Assembly (NCBI GenBank): GCA_005877535.1
Contig: VBOM01000173.1
Span: forward strand, 1-10,441
Source of the DNA: Nitrospirota bacterium
GTDB lineage: Bacteria; Nitrospirota; Nitrospiria; Nitrospirales; Nitrospiraceae
DNA length: 10,441 nt
Direction of reading: 5' to 3'
The position numbers were made by a program, and so were the translations under genes. The first letter of the stretch is position 1. Each line of letters opens with the position of its first letter. The notes under the pieces were generated by a model that saw only the letters and a list, made by a program, of their open reading frames with translations, did no database searches and had not been told where the DNA came from. Positions 1 to 6,841 of this stretch are shown one piece after another.

Positions 1-408
1 CAACACTAGGTCCGGTTGCAATGTGACGATGGCTTCGATATTTGGCTGAGCATATCCGACTTTCGGTTTCTCCTTGGCCGCCGGCGGGTAATCGCAAAAC
101 TCCGTGACGCCGACAATCTCGTCATTTAACCCAATGGCATAAAGAATTTCGGTAATGCTTGGCGCGAGAGAGACCACTCGCGTGGGTGCCTTAGCCAGAA
201 AGATTTTACGACCGAGATCGTCGACGAAGGTACGCGGAGTAATATTCGCCATGAAGGGCATGCCGGTGAGAATGCCCTGCTGTCGACGTGTCATATCCGC
301 CTCGTCGGCTAGTGCAACCGAACCACCACTCCACGCCACAGCAGCAGAGACCACGAAAAGCATGGCAACCACGGCCGAACGGATATAGAGACGACTTCGA
401 GTACCCAA
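1..408 (-). CDS. btuF: Cobalamin ABC transporter substrate-binding protein, BtuF-like (3' end outside window)
   Basis: This is the first 136 codons of a periplasmic binding protein that would deliver vitamin B12 or a related corrinoid to a BtuCD-type importer. I chose the TTG at 406-408: a GAGG motif lies 9 bases upstream, and this start gives a typical signal peptide with arginines at the N-terminus, a hydrophobic core (about residues 12-30) and a likely cut after ALA before DE. The ATG at 361-363 would remove the charged part. After the signal come VVSLAPSITEILYAIG and EIVGVTEFCDYPPAAKEKPKVG, then NIEAIVTLQPDLVL, the usual start of the two-lobed BtuF/FecB-like fold (Peripla_BP_2). The cobalamin riboswitch directly upstream supports B12 as the ligand. 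Other metal-chelate binding proteins share the fold, so the substrate is inferred from the riboswitch. Confidence 0.85.
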   Translation of the reverse strand, partial: MGTRSRLYIRSAVVAMLFVVSAAVAWSGGSVALADEADMTRRQQGILTGMPFMANITPRTFVDDLGRKIFLAKAPTRVVSLAPSITEILYAIGLNDEIVGVTEFCDYPPAAKEKPKVGYAQPNIEAIVTLQPDLVL

Positions 409-414
409 ACAAAA

Positions 415-465
415 AATCCTCAAGGCCTGGACAGACCCTGAGGATTGCACCCGCAACTCATCCTC
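415..465 (-). promoter_or_regulatory. Riboswitch expression platform: two mutually exclusive hairpins over the ribosome binding site
   Basis: On the minus strand the segment AATCCTCAGGG (446-436) can pair over 11 positions, one of them G-U, with CCTTGAGGATT (425-415). This hairpin buries the GAGG ribosome binding site and is followed at once by a run of Ts (414-411), so it could stop either translation or transcription. A second hairpin, GAGGA (465-461) with TCCTC (444-440) closed by TTGC/GCAA, uses the same left arm and would free the ribosome binding site. The pairings are read by eye. Which state cobalamin favours is inferred from other cobalamin riboswitches, where ligand turns expression off. 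Confidence 0.65.
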
Positions 466-495
466 GCCAATTCCCCAGCCCACGAGGGAACCTCG

Positions 496-735
496 GTCAA
501 CTCTCCAGGCAGGTCTTCTGGCTCATGGTTCACCCTACTCCCCGCGCCTTCCCATCTGAAGACGTGAACCGTGAAGCGTTATTCGTTACTCGTGAAGAAT
601 TTCTCCCACGGTTAACGTGTAACGGACAACGTTGAACGTCTCAAAGACAGTGGCTTCTACGGGTTTCGTCCCCACTTACAGCGGCGGGACCGCGAGGGAC
701 TTGCACCCTCTTCCCTTACCCAGGAGTCACAATGT
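496..735 (-). ncRNA. Cobalamin riboswitch (B12 element) with an expanded peripheral hairpin
   Basis: The minus strand carries the conserved blocks of the cobalamin aptamer in order: GGTGCAAGTCCC (707-696), CCGCCGCTGTAA (687-676), GACGAAACCC, AAGCCACTGTC, GATGGGAAGGC, and the B12 box AGCCAGAAGACCTGCC (523-508). A short closing stem ACTCC/GGAG(A)GT is plausible near the two ends, which are approximate. Between AAGCCACTGTC and GATGGGAAGGC, where the aptamer is variable, lies an extra segment (about 556-645) that folds into a long imperfect hairpin. It precedes a BtuF-like gene, so it should lower B12 uptake when cobalamin is plentiful. Confidence 0.93.
556..645. repeat. Imperfect inverted repeat inserted in the riboswitch
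   Basis: The outer arms AGACGT (560-565) and ACGTCT (636-641) are fully complementary. The inner arms 577-594 and 607-624 match at 14 of 18 positions, around a 12-base loop. The segment is rich in ACGTG/ACGTT/GTTA words and resembles the spacer at 3742-3780. I recall similar spacer repeats between Nitrospira genes, so this may be a dispersed repeat that landed in a tolerant loop of the aptamer. That origin is inference; the dyad itself is visible. Confidence 0.6.
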
Positions 736-742
736 GGAGGGC

Positions 743-772
743 ACTCTAGGAGACAAGGATGAAGGTTGTCAA
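743..772 (-). promoter_or_regulatory. Likely sigma70 promoter for the riboswitch and btuF
   Basis: A consensus -35 TTGACA (772-767) is followed after 18 bases by TAGAGT (748-743), which matches TATAAT at four of six positions. Transcription would start near 736, just before the first riboswitch blocks, which is the expected arrangement. Confidence 0.6.
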
Positions 773-982
773 GTTCATTAATGTCCGCCGGCCCCTCCCC
801 TGCTCATGTTCTGACAGATATGTGTCCATGCCTATCTGCAAACAGAGCGAAAGACCAAGGCTTTTCAGGTCACCTCTCGGCATAGGCTTTGCTCACCTGT
901 ATGCTGGATGACTCTCTCATAGGATACAAGCTCACATGAATCGCCGGCCCAGCATGCACCGTCTACTTACGTTTACGTATCT
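773..982. other. Gene-free spacer between the btuF leader and the plus-strand gene at 983
   Basis: No convincing ORF or RNA was seen here. There is one small perfect dyad, CAGATA...TATCTG, around 818-840. I saw no good promoter or ribosome binding site for the gene starting at 983. Confidence 0.4.
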
Positions 983-2404
983 ATGAAGCACCTGATCATT
1001 AGCCTCGTCGTTATATGGGCCTTCTTCCAGATATCAAGTCTCATATGGTCCTCAAAGGGACAATCTCCCAGCCCCACCTTTACTCAACTTCTAGAGCCGC
1101 CGCAGTACCGTCTCACCAACCCCTATGAGAATGGCTACTACTATCTCCTCGGCTGTGCTGCAGATGTTTCTCTCGACCCGGCCAAGGTAGGTCATGAGAT
1201 GTGGCTGGAAACCACCGTCGCTGCAGGCACTAGCGAATTCAACTACGACAAGCCGGGTCGCTCGGAGCTACGGATTCAGCTCCCCATGGAACAGGTCGTT
1301 CCTTCATGGAACTCCGAAAATCCAGTGAGGGAGTTCCGGAATATGAAACCACAGCTTCAGACTTTGACCGGTCGCGACCATACCTTATTGGCACGCTACG
1401 AGCACTGGCTCGCAATGCCTTTTGAGGATATGGGATTCGGGCACCAAGACACGCCCCGCTTCGTGGAAATTTTCGCTGCACACCGTTATTACATCGCCAA
1501 CGGATTTTCTCGCAAGACGGTTTTGGGCATGCAGCGACTGAAGAAGGATATGCAAACGTGGCGGAGCCTACTTCGAGACGCGACGACCATCGCCACCAAA
1601 GTCATTGCGCAAATCGTCATCACCGACAATCTCCGCCTGCTCTCGGCTCTGTTGTCGCAACCCGCCGTCGATAAGACCGTATTGGCGATGACCCCCGACA
1701 TTGCCCCTCCACTCACCACAGCAGAATCTTCGCTCCGCTGGCCGTTTCAACATCAATTCACACTCGCCGTCCATGGCGATCACACAGGTGAACTCACCAC
1801 GGAAGGGCAAACTGAATCCCTCAATGCACACGAACAGTGGTTGGCGAGCACTGCTCGTCTTCCCGAACAGGCCTTCCGCCAGATCGCACATCCTCACGGA
1901 CACTCGTTCCTTGGAATCACACTACAGACACGGGAGACCTGGGAAATGTATGCGACCTACTACGACGCGATGATCCACGCGACGGAAGCAGGACAGAACC
2001 GCCTGCCAAAACTTCACGAGCTTGCAGGCGCCACAGGCCAAGGCATCGTGGAGAACCTCGTTAGCCCTAACCCCTTCGAACCGGACTGGGATCCCTTCCA
2101 CTATCAACTGAGGGAAACTGATGCCAGACTGCGCCTCGCTTCGCTGCAAGTAGTCTTACGGCGCCCGAGCGCACAGACTACCGTGCCCAATCGACTCGCT
2201 CAAGTCGGCTCATCCTACTATGATCCCTTTAGTGGATTACCGATGTTGTGGAGCCCAACCCAACAGAAAATCTATAGCGTGGGGAAAGACCGATACGACG
2301 ATGGGGGCGACGCGAGTTTCGATATCAGCGTGCCTGCCATTGTCAGGTCTGGACCTAAAGAATCGCAGGCAGCTGCTCCAACCCGCCCTTCTGTCCGCCA
2401 CTAG
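983..2404 (+). CDS. Exported or membrane-anchored protein of unknown function
   Basis: This 473-residue protein is not one I recognise. Residues 1-22 form a single hydrophobic segment after MKH, so it is either a signal peptide without a clear cleavage site or an N-terminal anchor, and the rest would lie outside the cytoplasm. The body is a helix-rich stretch with no catalytic motif I can name. The C-terminus is distinctive: YYDPFSGLPMLW at about 413-424, then IYSVGKDRYDDGGD at about 430-443. A DPFSG(x)P...YSVGxDxxDDGGD pattern also occurs at the end of various secreted proteins and recalls the calcium-site region of GspG-type pseudopilins. No in-frame start lies between the stop at 920-922 and this ATG, so the start is well bounded, but no Shine-Dalgarno motif precedes it. 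A short extension rich in P, S and A ends the protein. Confidence 0.85.
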   Translation: MKHLIISLVVIWAFFQISSLIWSSKGQSPSPTFTQLLEPPQYRLTNPYENGYYYLLGCAADVSLDPAKVGHEMWLETTVAAGTSEFNYDKPGRSELRIQLPMEQVVPSWNSENPVREFRNMKPQLQTLTGRDHTLLARYEHWLAMPFEDMGFGHQDTPRFVEIFAAHRYYIANGFSRKTVLGMQRLKKDMQTWRSLLRDATTIATKVIAQIVITDNLRLLSALLSQPAVDKTVLAMTPDIAPPLTTAESSLRWPFQHQFTLAVHGDHTGELTTEGQTESLNAHEQWLASTARLPEQAFRQIAHPHGHSFLGITLQTRETWEMYATYYDAMIHATEAGQNRLPKLHELAGATGQGIVENLVSPNPFEPDWDPFHYQLRETDARLRLASLQVVLRRPSAQTTVPNRLAQVGSSYYDPFSGLPMLWSPTQQKIYSVGKDRYDDGGDASFDISVPAIVRSGPKESQAAAPTRPSVRH

Positions 2405-2431
2405 TCCATCAAGGTAGTAGAATATCACTCC

Positions 2432-2603
2432 GCAGGATGCTCAAAAAGTCCGTCAGCAAGGCCGCAGCCGGTGAAAGCACCGGAGGCGTAGCTCTTCTTA
2501 CCCGCCCACCCCAAGCTGCCAAGACAGCTTGTTCTCCGAGTGGGCTACGTTGAGGATGCTTTCGAAGCGAGAACGAAGCAGGCGAACTTTTTCAGCATCC
2601 TAT
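2432..2603. mobile_element. Short inverted-repeat element (MITE-like), about 170 bp
   Basis: The ends are inverted repeats: AGGATGCTCAAAAAGTCCG (2434-2452) and CGAACTTTTTCAGCATCCT (2583-2601), matching at 17 of 19 positions. Two internal hairpins are visible: CCGGTG-AAAG-CACCGG (2468-2483) and AAGCTG-CCAAGA-CAGCTT (2513-2530). It contains no ORF of its own. Its right end touches the stop codon of the SemiSWEET gene, so its A/T-rich arm and hairpins may help end transcription. A lone right end with the same sequence occurs at 9058-9072. I recall many copies of such ends in Nitrospira genomes. No clear target-site duplication was found. Confidence 0.7.
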
Positions 2604-2860
2604 TAGCCTCGATAGCGCAGCTTGAGCAATAGGATCGCCCCTGTCAGAAGCAACGTAATGGCATTGGTCAGTATGATCGGCCAGGAATGCAGAACCAGTC
2701 CATACAGAAACCAGAGGCAGACGCCGGCTGAGAATATAGCCAGCATGCCCAGCGATACATCACCCGCAGACTTCGAGGTCCATGTCTTCTGCAACTGGGG
2801 CCAGAAGGCACAGGTGGTCAACATCCCTGCCGCATATCCAAGTAGATCGATTCCTGTCAT
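2603..2860 (-). CDS. SemiSWEET-type sugar transporter (MtN3/PQ-loop family)
   Basis: This 85-residue membrane protein has the three-helix build of bacterial SemiSWEETs, which work as dimers and let sugars cross the inner membrane down their gradient. Helix 1 carries LTTCAFWPQL with the PQ motif at P21-Q22. Helix 2 has CLWFLYG with W50, and helix 3 has PIILTNAITL with N66. This W/N pair matches the sugar-pocket residues known from the Leptospira protein. The length is normal for the family. The ATG at 2858-2860 is preceded by GAAGGG about 10 bases upstream. The gene is divergent from rpmB, and the stop codon touches an inverted-repeat element. The substrate cannot be told from the sequence, and related PQ-loop proteins of uncertain role look similar. 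Confidence 0.88.
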   Translation of the reverse strand: MTGIDLLGYAAGMLTTCAFWPQLQKTWTSKSAGDVSLGMLAIFSAGVCLWFLYGLVLHSWPIILTNAITLLLTGAILLLKLRYRG

Positions 2861-2923
2861 CGCAAGTCACCCTTCCGCAATACCGATGTTCCTATGTTAG
2901 CTGGCCTAGCCCATCAATCCCGC

Positions 2924-2953
2924 TTGTCAAGACGAATAGCCCTGTGATACATT
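2924..2953 (+). promoter_or_regulatory. Likely rpmB promoter
   Basis: TTGTCA (2924-2929) is followed after 18 bases by TACATT (2948-2953). The -35 box is nearly self-complementary (TTGTCAA/TTGACAA), so on the other strand it gives a consensus TTGACA that could serve the divergent SemiSWEET gene, although its -10 box is poor. Fit to consensus is moderate. Confidence 0.45.
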
Positions 2954-3002
2954 CTGACTCTCGTCAGCTCGCATCGATTCGACTAGATGAAGGAGTCTAC
3001 CC

Positions 3003-3194
3003 GTGGCATTTACATGCGATCTCTGTAGCAAACGTCGCCAATCCGGCCATAACGTCAGTCACGCCAATAACAAGACCAAGCGGACCTTCAAACCCAACCT
3101 CCAACCAGTCAGGGCCCTAATCGACGGTCAGCCCAAACGCATTCGTGTCTGCACACGCTGTCTCCGTAGCGGCAGAGTCCAAAAAGCTGTTTAG
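3003..3194 (+). CDS. rpmB: 50S ribosomal protein L28
   Basis: This small basic protein (63 residues) is part of the large ribosomal subunit. It has the L28 signature: [33 protein letters not shown] at the start of the chain, then [14 protein letters not shown]. The four cysteines (5, 8, 50 and 53) form the two CxxC pairs of the zinc-binding C+ form of L28. The start is GTG at 3003-3005, set by a strong AAGGAG seven bases upstream. It stands alone, not next to rpmG, and has its own likely promoter. The zinc-ligand form implies the protein needs zinc; some bacteria carry a zinc-free copy as backup, and none is seen here. Confidence 0.95.
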   Translation: MAFTCDLCSKRRQSGHNVSHANNKTKRTFKPNLQPVRALIDGQPKRIRVCTRCLRSGRVQKAV

Positions 3195-3264
3195 CCGGCC
3201 GTTAAAACAGTCCGCAACCTCCACAACCGGTGCTCGAGTGCCAACGTATTTTCCCCCCAGCCTC

Positions 3265-3579
3265 CTAGGGGGAGGACCACAAGGTGCGTCCGTTCTGATC
3301 GGACAGCTTCACTGCAAACCGATCGTCGGGCGAGAGGGCCAGTTTTCGATTCCCATCGCGGCTCGTTAGCACCAGACCTACCTCACCGTTCTTGTCGAGT
3401 CCTAATCCGGCTCGCGTCTTTCCACTCGTATCCAGCAGGAGAAACTCTTCAGCATTCACTCCATTGATCTTCTGCGCCTTGACAGCTGAAGCAGCCAGCC
3501 ACCACCCGCTTAAGGCCCCGCCCGTGATGCTTCCAAGCAACGTCACGACGACCAAGAACCCAAAATGCCCTCTGCTCAC
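3265..3579 (-). CDS. Small membrane-anchored protein of unknown function
   Basis: This protein has 104 residues, starting at a GTG (3577-3579) with a strong AAAGGAGG only four bases upstream. Residues 7-29 are one hydrophobic helix rich in glycine, so the rest should be anchored on the periplasmic side. The remainder has repeated beta-like units of the form EEFLLLDTSGKTRAGLGLDKNGEVGLVLTSRDGNRKLALS, about 20 residues each, a pattern I know from many unnamed bacterial proteins of the type 'xFxLxDxxGKxRAxL'. No catalytic residues stand out. A C/G-rich dyad (CCCCC/GGGGG) overlaps the end of the gene but has no T-run after it on this strand. The function is unknown. Confidence 0.72.
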   Translation of the reverse strand: MSRGHFGFLVVVTLLGSITGGALSGWWLAASAVKAQKINGVNAEEFLLLDTSGKTRAGLGLDKNGEVGLVLTSRDGNRKLALSPDDRFAVKLSDQNGRTLWSSP

Positions 3580-3704
3580 AACGCCTCCTTTCTATAACAC
3601 ACAAGTTTTAGCGCACGTGCTGCTGCCTCAATTCAATTTCCCGCAGGGATTGTGTGTAGGACCCCGCATATCTCCTGGCCCTGGGAAACTCGTCCACGAG
3701 ATAG

Positions 3705-3741
3705 AAAAAAGGACTTGAAAGCGCATGCCTCTCAAGTCCTT
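3705..3741 (-). terminator. Intrinsic terminator downstream of tRNA-Gly
   Basis: On the minus strand a perfect 10-bp stem AAGGACTTGA/TCAAGTCCTT (arms 3741-3732 and 3718-3709) with a 13-base loop runs straight into a T tract (3710-3705). It lies about 48 bases past the tRNA 3' end and faces the right way to end the tRNA transcript, and perhaps the tyrS cluster. Confidence 0.85.
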
Positions 3742-3780
3742 CACCTCTTACACGTGACGCTGCACGCCTCACGTTTCACA
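3742..3780. repeat. ACGTG-rich spacer repeat between tRNA-Gly and its terminator
   Basis: The segment contains the dyad ACGTGA...TCACGT (3752-3757 and 3769-3774) and words such as ACGTGTAA and GTGAAACGTGAGGCG on the minus strand. The same style of sequence fills the extra hairpin of the riboswitch (556-645). It is probably one of the dispersed intergenic repeats of this genome. A genome-wide search would settle that. Confidence 0.45.
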
Positions 3781-3788
3781 TCTTGGGT

Positions 3789-3863
3789 TGGAGCGGGCGA
3801 TGGGATTTGAACCCACGACAACTAGCTTGGGAAGCTAGGACTCTACCACTGAGCTACGCCCGC
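3789..3863 (-). tRNA. tRNA-Gly (anticodon CCC)
   Basis: The minus strand gives a full cloverleaf: acceptor GCGGGCG/CGCCCGC, D-arm GCTCAGTGGTAGAG, anticodon stem CTAGC/GCTAG around the loop TTCCCAA, T-arm with GTGGGTTCAAATCCCAT, discriminator T and an encoded CCA (3791-3789). The anticodon CCC (3831-3829) reads GGG glycine codons. The gene lies 56 bases past the tyrS stop on the same strand and also has its own likely promoter. Confidence 0.97.
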
Positions 3864-3875
3864 TCGCTGAGTCGA

Positions 3876-3905
3876 ATCCTACGCTGGGCCTCCACGCCAA
3901 GTCAA
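3876..3905 (-). promoter_or_regulatory. Likely promoter for tRNA-Gly
   Basis: TTGACT (3905-3900) is followed after 18 bases by TAGGAT (3881-3876). This would start transcription about five to ten bases before the tRNA 5' end. It sits between the tyrS stop and the tRNA, so the tRNA need not depend on read-through. Confidence 0.5.
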
Positions 3906-3919
3906 GAAACTCCTGGCAA

Positions 3920-5131
3920 CTACCCCTGCAGTTCTACGAGCGCAAACTTTCGGCGGCCGACCTTCAGGCGATAGGATCGTCCAGCCACAATCGGTATAAT
4001 GGCATTCGCATCGCTCTGTTTCTGTTCATCGACCTCTAAGCCACCCTGAATAATCAGCCGCCGGGCCTCGCTCTTACTCGGAACAAGTCCAGTCTTGGTC
4101 ACCAGATCGACAAGACTGATCGTCTGCCCTTCACGCAGATCGACTAAGGCCAAAGTCACGCGCACATCCGGCTCGCTCGGAAATTCACGCTCCTGAAATT
4201 TCTGCTGAAAGGCCGCCCGCGCCTGCTGGCCCGCTTCCGCCCCGTGATACCGAGCAACAATAAAAGCCGCGAGCGACTGCTTCGCCTCCATCGGATGAGC
4301 AGCCTTGACTCCAACCAAATCCTCCGTCGTAAGCAGCTCGTAATACCGGAGCATCAACGTGTCACTGATCGACATGAGCTTCCCGAACATGTCGTTCGGT
4401 GTATCCTCCAGCGCAATGTAGTTGCCGAAGCTCTTGCTCATCTTGCGTACGCCATCGGTCCCTTCCAACAGCGGCATCGTGATGACCACCTGTGCCTCTT
4501 GGCCGTAACCCCGTTGCATCTCGCGCCCGACCAAGAGATTGAACTTCTGATCGGTGCCGCCCAGTTCGATATCGGACTTGAGCGCGACAGAATCGTAGCC
4601 CTGCACGAGCGGGTACATGAACTCATGGATACTGATGGGTTTCTGCTCGTGGTACCGCTTACGAAAATCGTCCCGCTCGAGAATCTGCGCGACACTGTAC
4701 TGAGCACTCAGATGGATCAACCCTTCCGCCGTCATCGTACTCATCCACCGGCTGTTGAACTCCACCAAAGTCTTCGCAGGATCGAGAACTTTGAAGATCT
4801 GCCGTTCGTAGGTTTTCGCATTCTCCAGGACCTTCTCCTTCGAGAGCGCGACGCGTGTCTCCGATTGGCCGGTCGGATCGCCGATCATGCCGGTGAAATC
4901 GCCGATCAAGAAAATGACTTGATGCCCGAGTTCCTGAAAATGCTTGAGTTTGTGGATCAAGACCGTATGACCCAGATGCAGATCCGGCGCGGTCGGATCG
5001 AACCCTGCTTTCACGCGGAGGGGACGATTCTCTTTCAAGGCGCGTGTCAGCTTCGATTCGAGTTCGGCCCGTTGAATGACCTCCACGACTCCACGGAGAA
5101 TCAACTCGAGTTGACGGGAGAGTTCGCTCAT
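3920..5131 (-). CDS. tyrS: Tyrosyl-tRNA synthetase
   Basis: This enzyme (403 residues) joins tyrosine to tRNA-Tyr in the cytoplasm. Both class I signatures are present: HLGH at about residues 52-55, inside [22 protein letters not shown], and KMSKS at about 230-234. Tyrosine-site elements such as [23 protein letters not shown] lie between them, and the C-terminal part (about 340-400) is an S4-type RNA-binding domain. The [13 protein letters not shown] form of the first motif and the length fit the TyrRS group related to Bacillus TyrZ rather than E. coli TyrS. The ATG overlaps the stop of the upstream ComEA-like gene as ATGA, so the two are very likely translated together. An AAGG lies just before the start. 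The large open frame on the opposite strand (4244-5251) is a shadow of this gene. Confidence 0.97.
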   Translation of the reverse strand: MSELSRQLELILRGVVEVIQRAELESKLTRALKENRPLRVKAGFDPTAPDLHLGHTVLIHKLKHFQELGHQVIFLIGDFTGMIGDPTGQSETRVALSKEKVLENAKTYERQIFKVLDPAKTLVEFNSRWMSTMTAEGLIHLSAQYSVAQILERDDFRKRYHEQKPISIHEFMYPLVQGYDSVALKSDIELGGTDQKFNLLVGREMQRGYGQEAQVVITMPLLEGTDGVRKMSKSFGNYIALEDTPNDMFGKLMSISDTLMLRYYELLTTEDLVGVKAAHPMEAKQSLAAFIVARYHGAEAGQQARAAFQQKFQEREFPSEPDVRVTLALVDLREGQTISLVDLVTKTGLVPSKSEARRLIIQGGLEVDEQKQSDANAIIPIVAGRSYRLKVGRRKFALVELQG

Positions 5132-5604
5132 GTCGCCTTCTTCCCTCTGGCTATCGATATGCCATCCGGGGCTACCGTGAGCAATGGACGAATCCGTTCA
5201 AATTTCCTTTTTCCAATCCCTTTGACTGATCGCAATTCATCAAGGGAGTGAAAGGCTCCCACCGATTGTCGATACTCCACGATCCGTTCGGCCAACCGCG
5301 GACCGATTCCCGGCAGAGCGTCAAAGTCCTGATCCGTCGCTCGATTCAGATCGAGGAGGCCCTTGTAAGAACGTTTCGGAGCAGCACCAGTGGACTGCTG
5401 ATCTGACAACGGGACGCCAGGGGATGGACTCACCGTGGTTGCGCGTTCGCTTCCGGAAGCAATCTCAGCCTTCGGCCCCTCGAGCGATCCGGCTCCAAGG
5501 TCGCGCGTTCGATCGAATGAGGTCGGCAGGGTCCACCCGATCCAGAAGACGACTCCCATAGTTGCCGCGAACATTCCGAGTTTGAGGAGGAGCGATTGCC
5601 ACAT
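5128..5604 (-). CDS. ComEA-like helix-hairpin-helix DNA-binding protein, membrane-anchored
   Basis: This 158-residue protein has one N-terminal membrane helix (about residues 5-25), a linker rich in S, P and T (about 30-80), and a tandem helix-hairpin-helix domain: [30 protein letters not shown], then [22 protein letters not shown]. The GIG turns at 99-101 and 129-131 are the DNA-backbone contacts of the family. This is the ComEA layout, in which the anchored domain binds DNA entering the periplasm during natural transformation. Many such proteins are found in genomes with no proven competence, so the role is uncertain. Its ATG overlaps the lpd stop (TAATG), and its stop overlaps the tyrS start (ATGA). 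No comEC or pilus gene is in this window. Confidence 0.88.
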   Translation of the reverse strand: MWQSLLLKLGMFAATMGVVFWIGWTLPTSFDRTRDLGAGSLEGPKAEIASGSERATTVSPSPGVPLSDQQSTGAAPKRSYKGLLDLNRATDQDFDALPGIGPRLAERIVEYRQSVGAFHSLDELRSVKGIGKRKFERIRPLLTVAPDGISIARGKKAT

Positions 5605-6841
5605 TATTGCGTCCGCTTTCTCGCTTGGTGAATGGCCTTCCCTTCAACATCTTCAGCCGCTTCCATCATCCCTTCGGACAGCGTCGGATGTGCATGGATC
5701 ATCTCCGCCATTTGCATCACCGTCGCGCCGACTTGCATCGCCATGGCCGCTTCATGCACCAGATCGGCTGCGTGGGCTCCGACGATATGCACGCCAAGAA
5801 TCCTGCCGCTCGGTGACTCTGCGATGACCTTGAACAACCCCGTCGTATCCCCTGTCGCCTGCGCCTTCCCCAACCCAGCATATCGAAAACGTCCCACCGT
5901 AAGTGCCGTCTCGGAATTCTGCCCGGCAGCCTGAACTCGTTCTCGGGCTTGCAGTTCCGTCATCCCCACACGCCCGATCTCCGGCAGGGTAAAAATTCCG
6001 GCAGGGATGACATCGTAGCGGACCGTCGCCTGATGCCCCATGATATTCTCAACCGCGACTTTGCCCTGCGCCGAAGCCACGTGCGCCAACATAGCCTTGC
6101 CGACGACGTCGCCGATCGCATAAACCCCTGCCACATTCGTTTCCATCCGCTCGTTGACGAGAATTTCTCCGCGCCGTCCCACTTGAACACCATCTCGTCA
6201 TCTTCCAGCGGCAAAACCCGAGACATCAACTCAACAATCGTCACCTCCGTCCCTAGACCGCTATAGAGCGCCGCGAACTCACAACCTTCGACACCCGCGC
6301 CGACAATCAGCAAACTGGCAGGAATGCGATCGAGGTCCAGGAGGTGCTGGCTGGTGAGTACCTGCTGCCCGTCGATCGGAAACTGTGGCAGGTTGGGCCA
6401 GGACGATCCAGTGGCAATCACTGTCGCATCAGCTTGAATATCACGCGTCGCACCATCGGCTACACTCACTGAGATTGTCTGCCGATCCCGCAGTGAACCA
6501 GTCCCCTGCACATGCTCGATATTCCACGCCTTGAAGAGCGTGGCAATGCCCTTCACGAGTGCCGCCACCACCCTATTCTTTCGGGCGACCATCCGAGCGA
6601 GATCGTAGGTGACTGGTCCTTGAACCAGCAGCCCTAAGTCTTCGGCTATTTTGACCTTGTCGCCAAGTTCGACGACCGATAGGAGGGCCTTACTGGGAAT
6701 GCAGCCCCAATTCAAGCAGACGCCGCCCAGCGCGTGGGACTCAACGACTGTGACACGGGCGCCAAGCTGGGCCGCCCTGATCGCGGCAACATAGCCACCA
6801 GGTCCGGCGCCGAGAATGGCAATGTGTTTCTGGGAGGTCAT
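5604..6841 (-). pseudogene. lpd: Dihydrolipoamide dehydrogenase, broken by internal deletion and frameshift
   Basis: Lpd reoxidises the dihydrolipoyl arm of 2-oxoacid dehydrogenases and of glycine cleavage protein H, passing electrons through FAD and a disulfide to NAD. The first frame (6841 to about 6194, 216 residues) has the FAD motif GAGPGGY, the redox pair GGVCLNWGC (C42, C47) and the NAD motif IVGAGVEGCEFA, ending at VLPLEDDE. The sequence then resumes in another frame as GVQVGRRGEILVNERMETNVAGVYAIGDV (from about 6191) and runs to the end, including the AHPTLSE active-site stretch. Compared with E. coli Lpd, some 60-70 residues between these points are missing, including the AxGRxPN motif. 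The missing length must be 1 modulo 3, so the frames no longer join. The original frame runs on to a stop at 5960. No Shine-Dalgarno motif is seen at the ATG. Either a true pseudogene or an assembly fault in this spot would give this picture. Confidence 0.85.

Noticed and set aside
206..412. Minus-strand frame of 68 codons at the left end
   Set aside because: It overlaps btuF in another frame; the btuF frame has a signal peptide, a ribosome site and clear family motifs.
3252..3275. C/G-rich dyad (CCCCC...GGGGG) as a terminator
   Set aside because: On the minus strand it is followed by GAAAA and not by a T-run; on the plus strand the T-run comes before the stem. It may still form RNA structure.
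4244..5251. Open frame of 335 codons on the plus strand
   Set aside because: It lies antisense to tyrS, which has full family motifs. The translated product is rich in H, R, D and E in the way of a shadow frame and has no recognisable domain.
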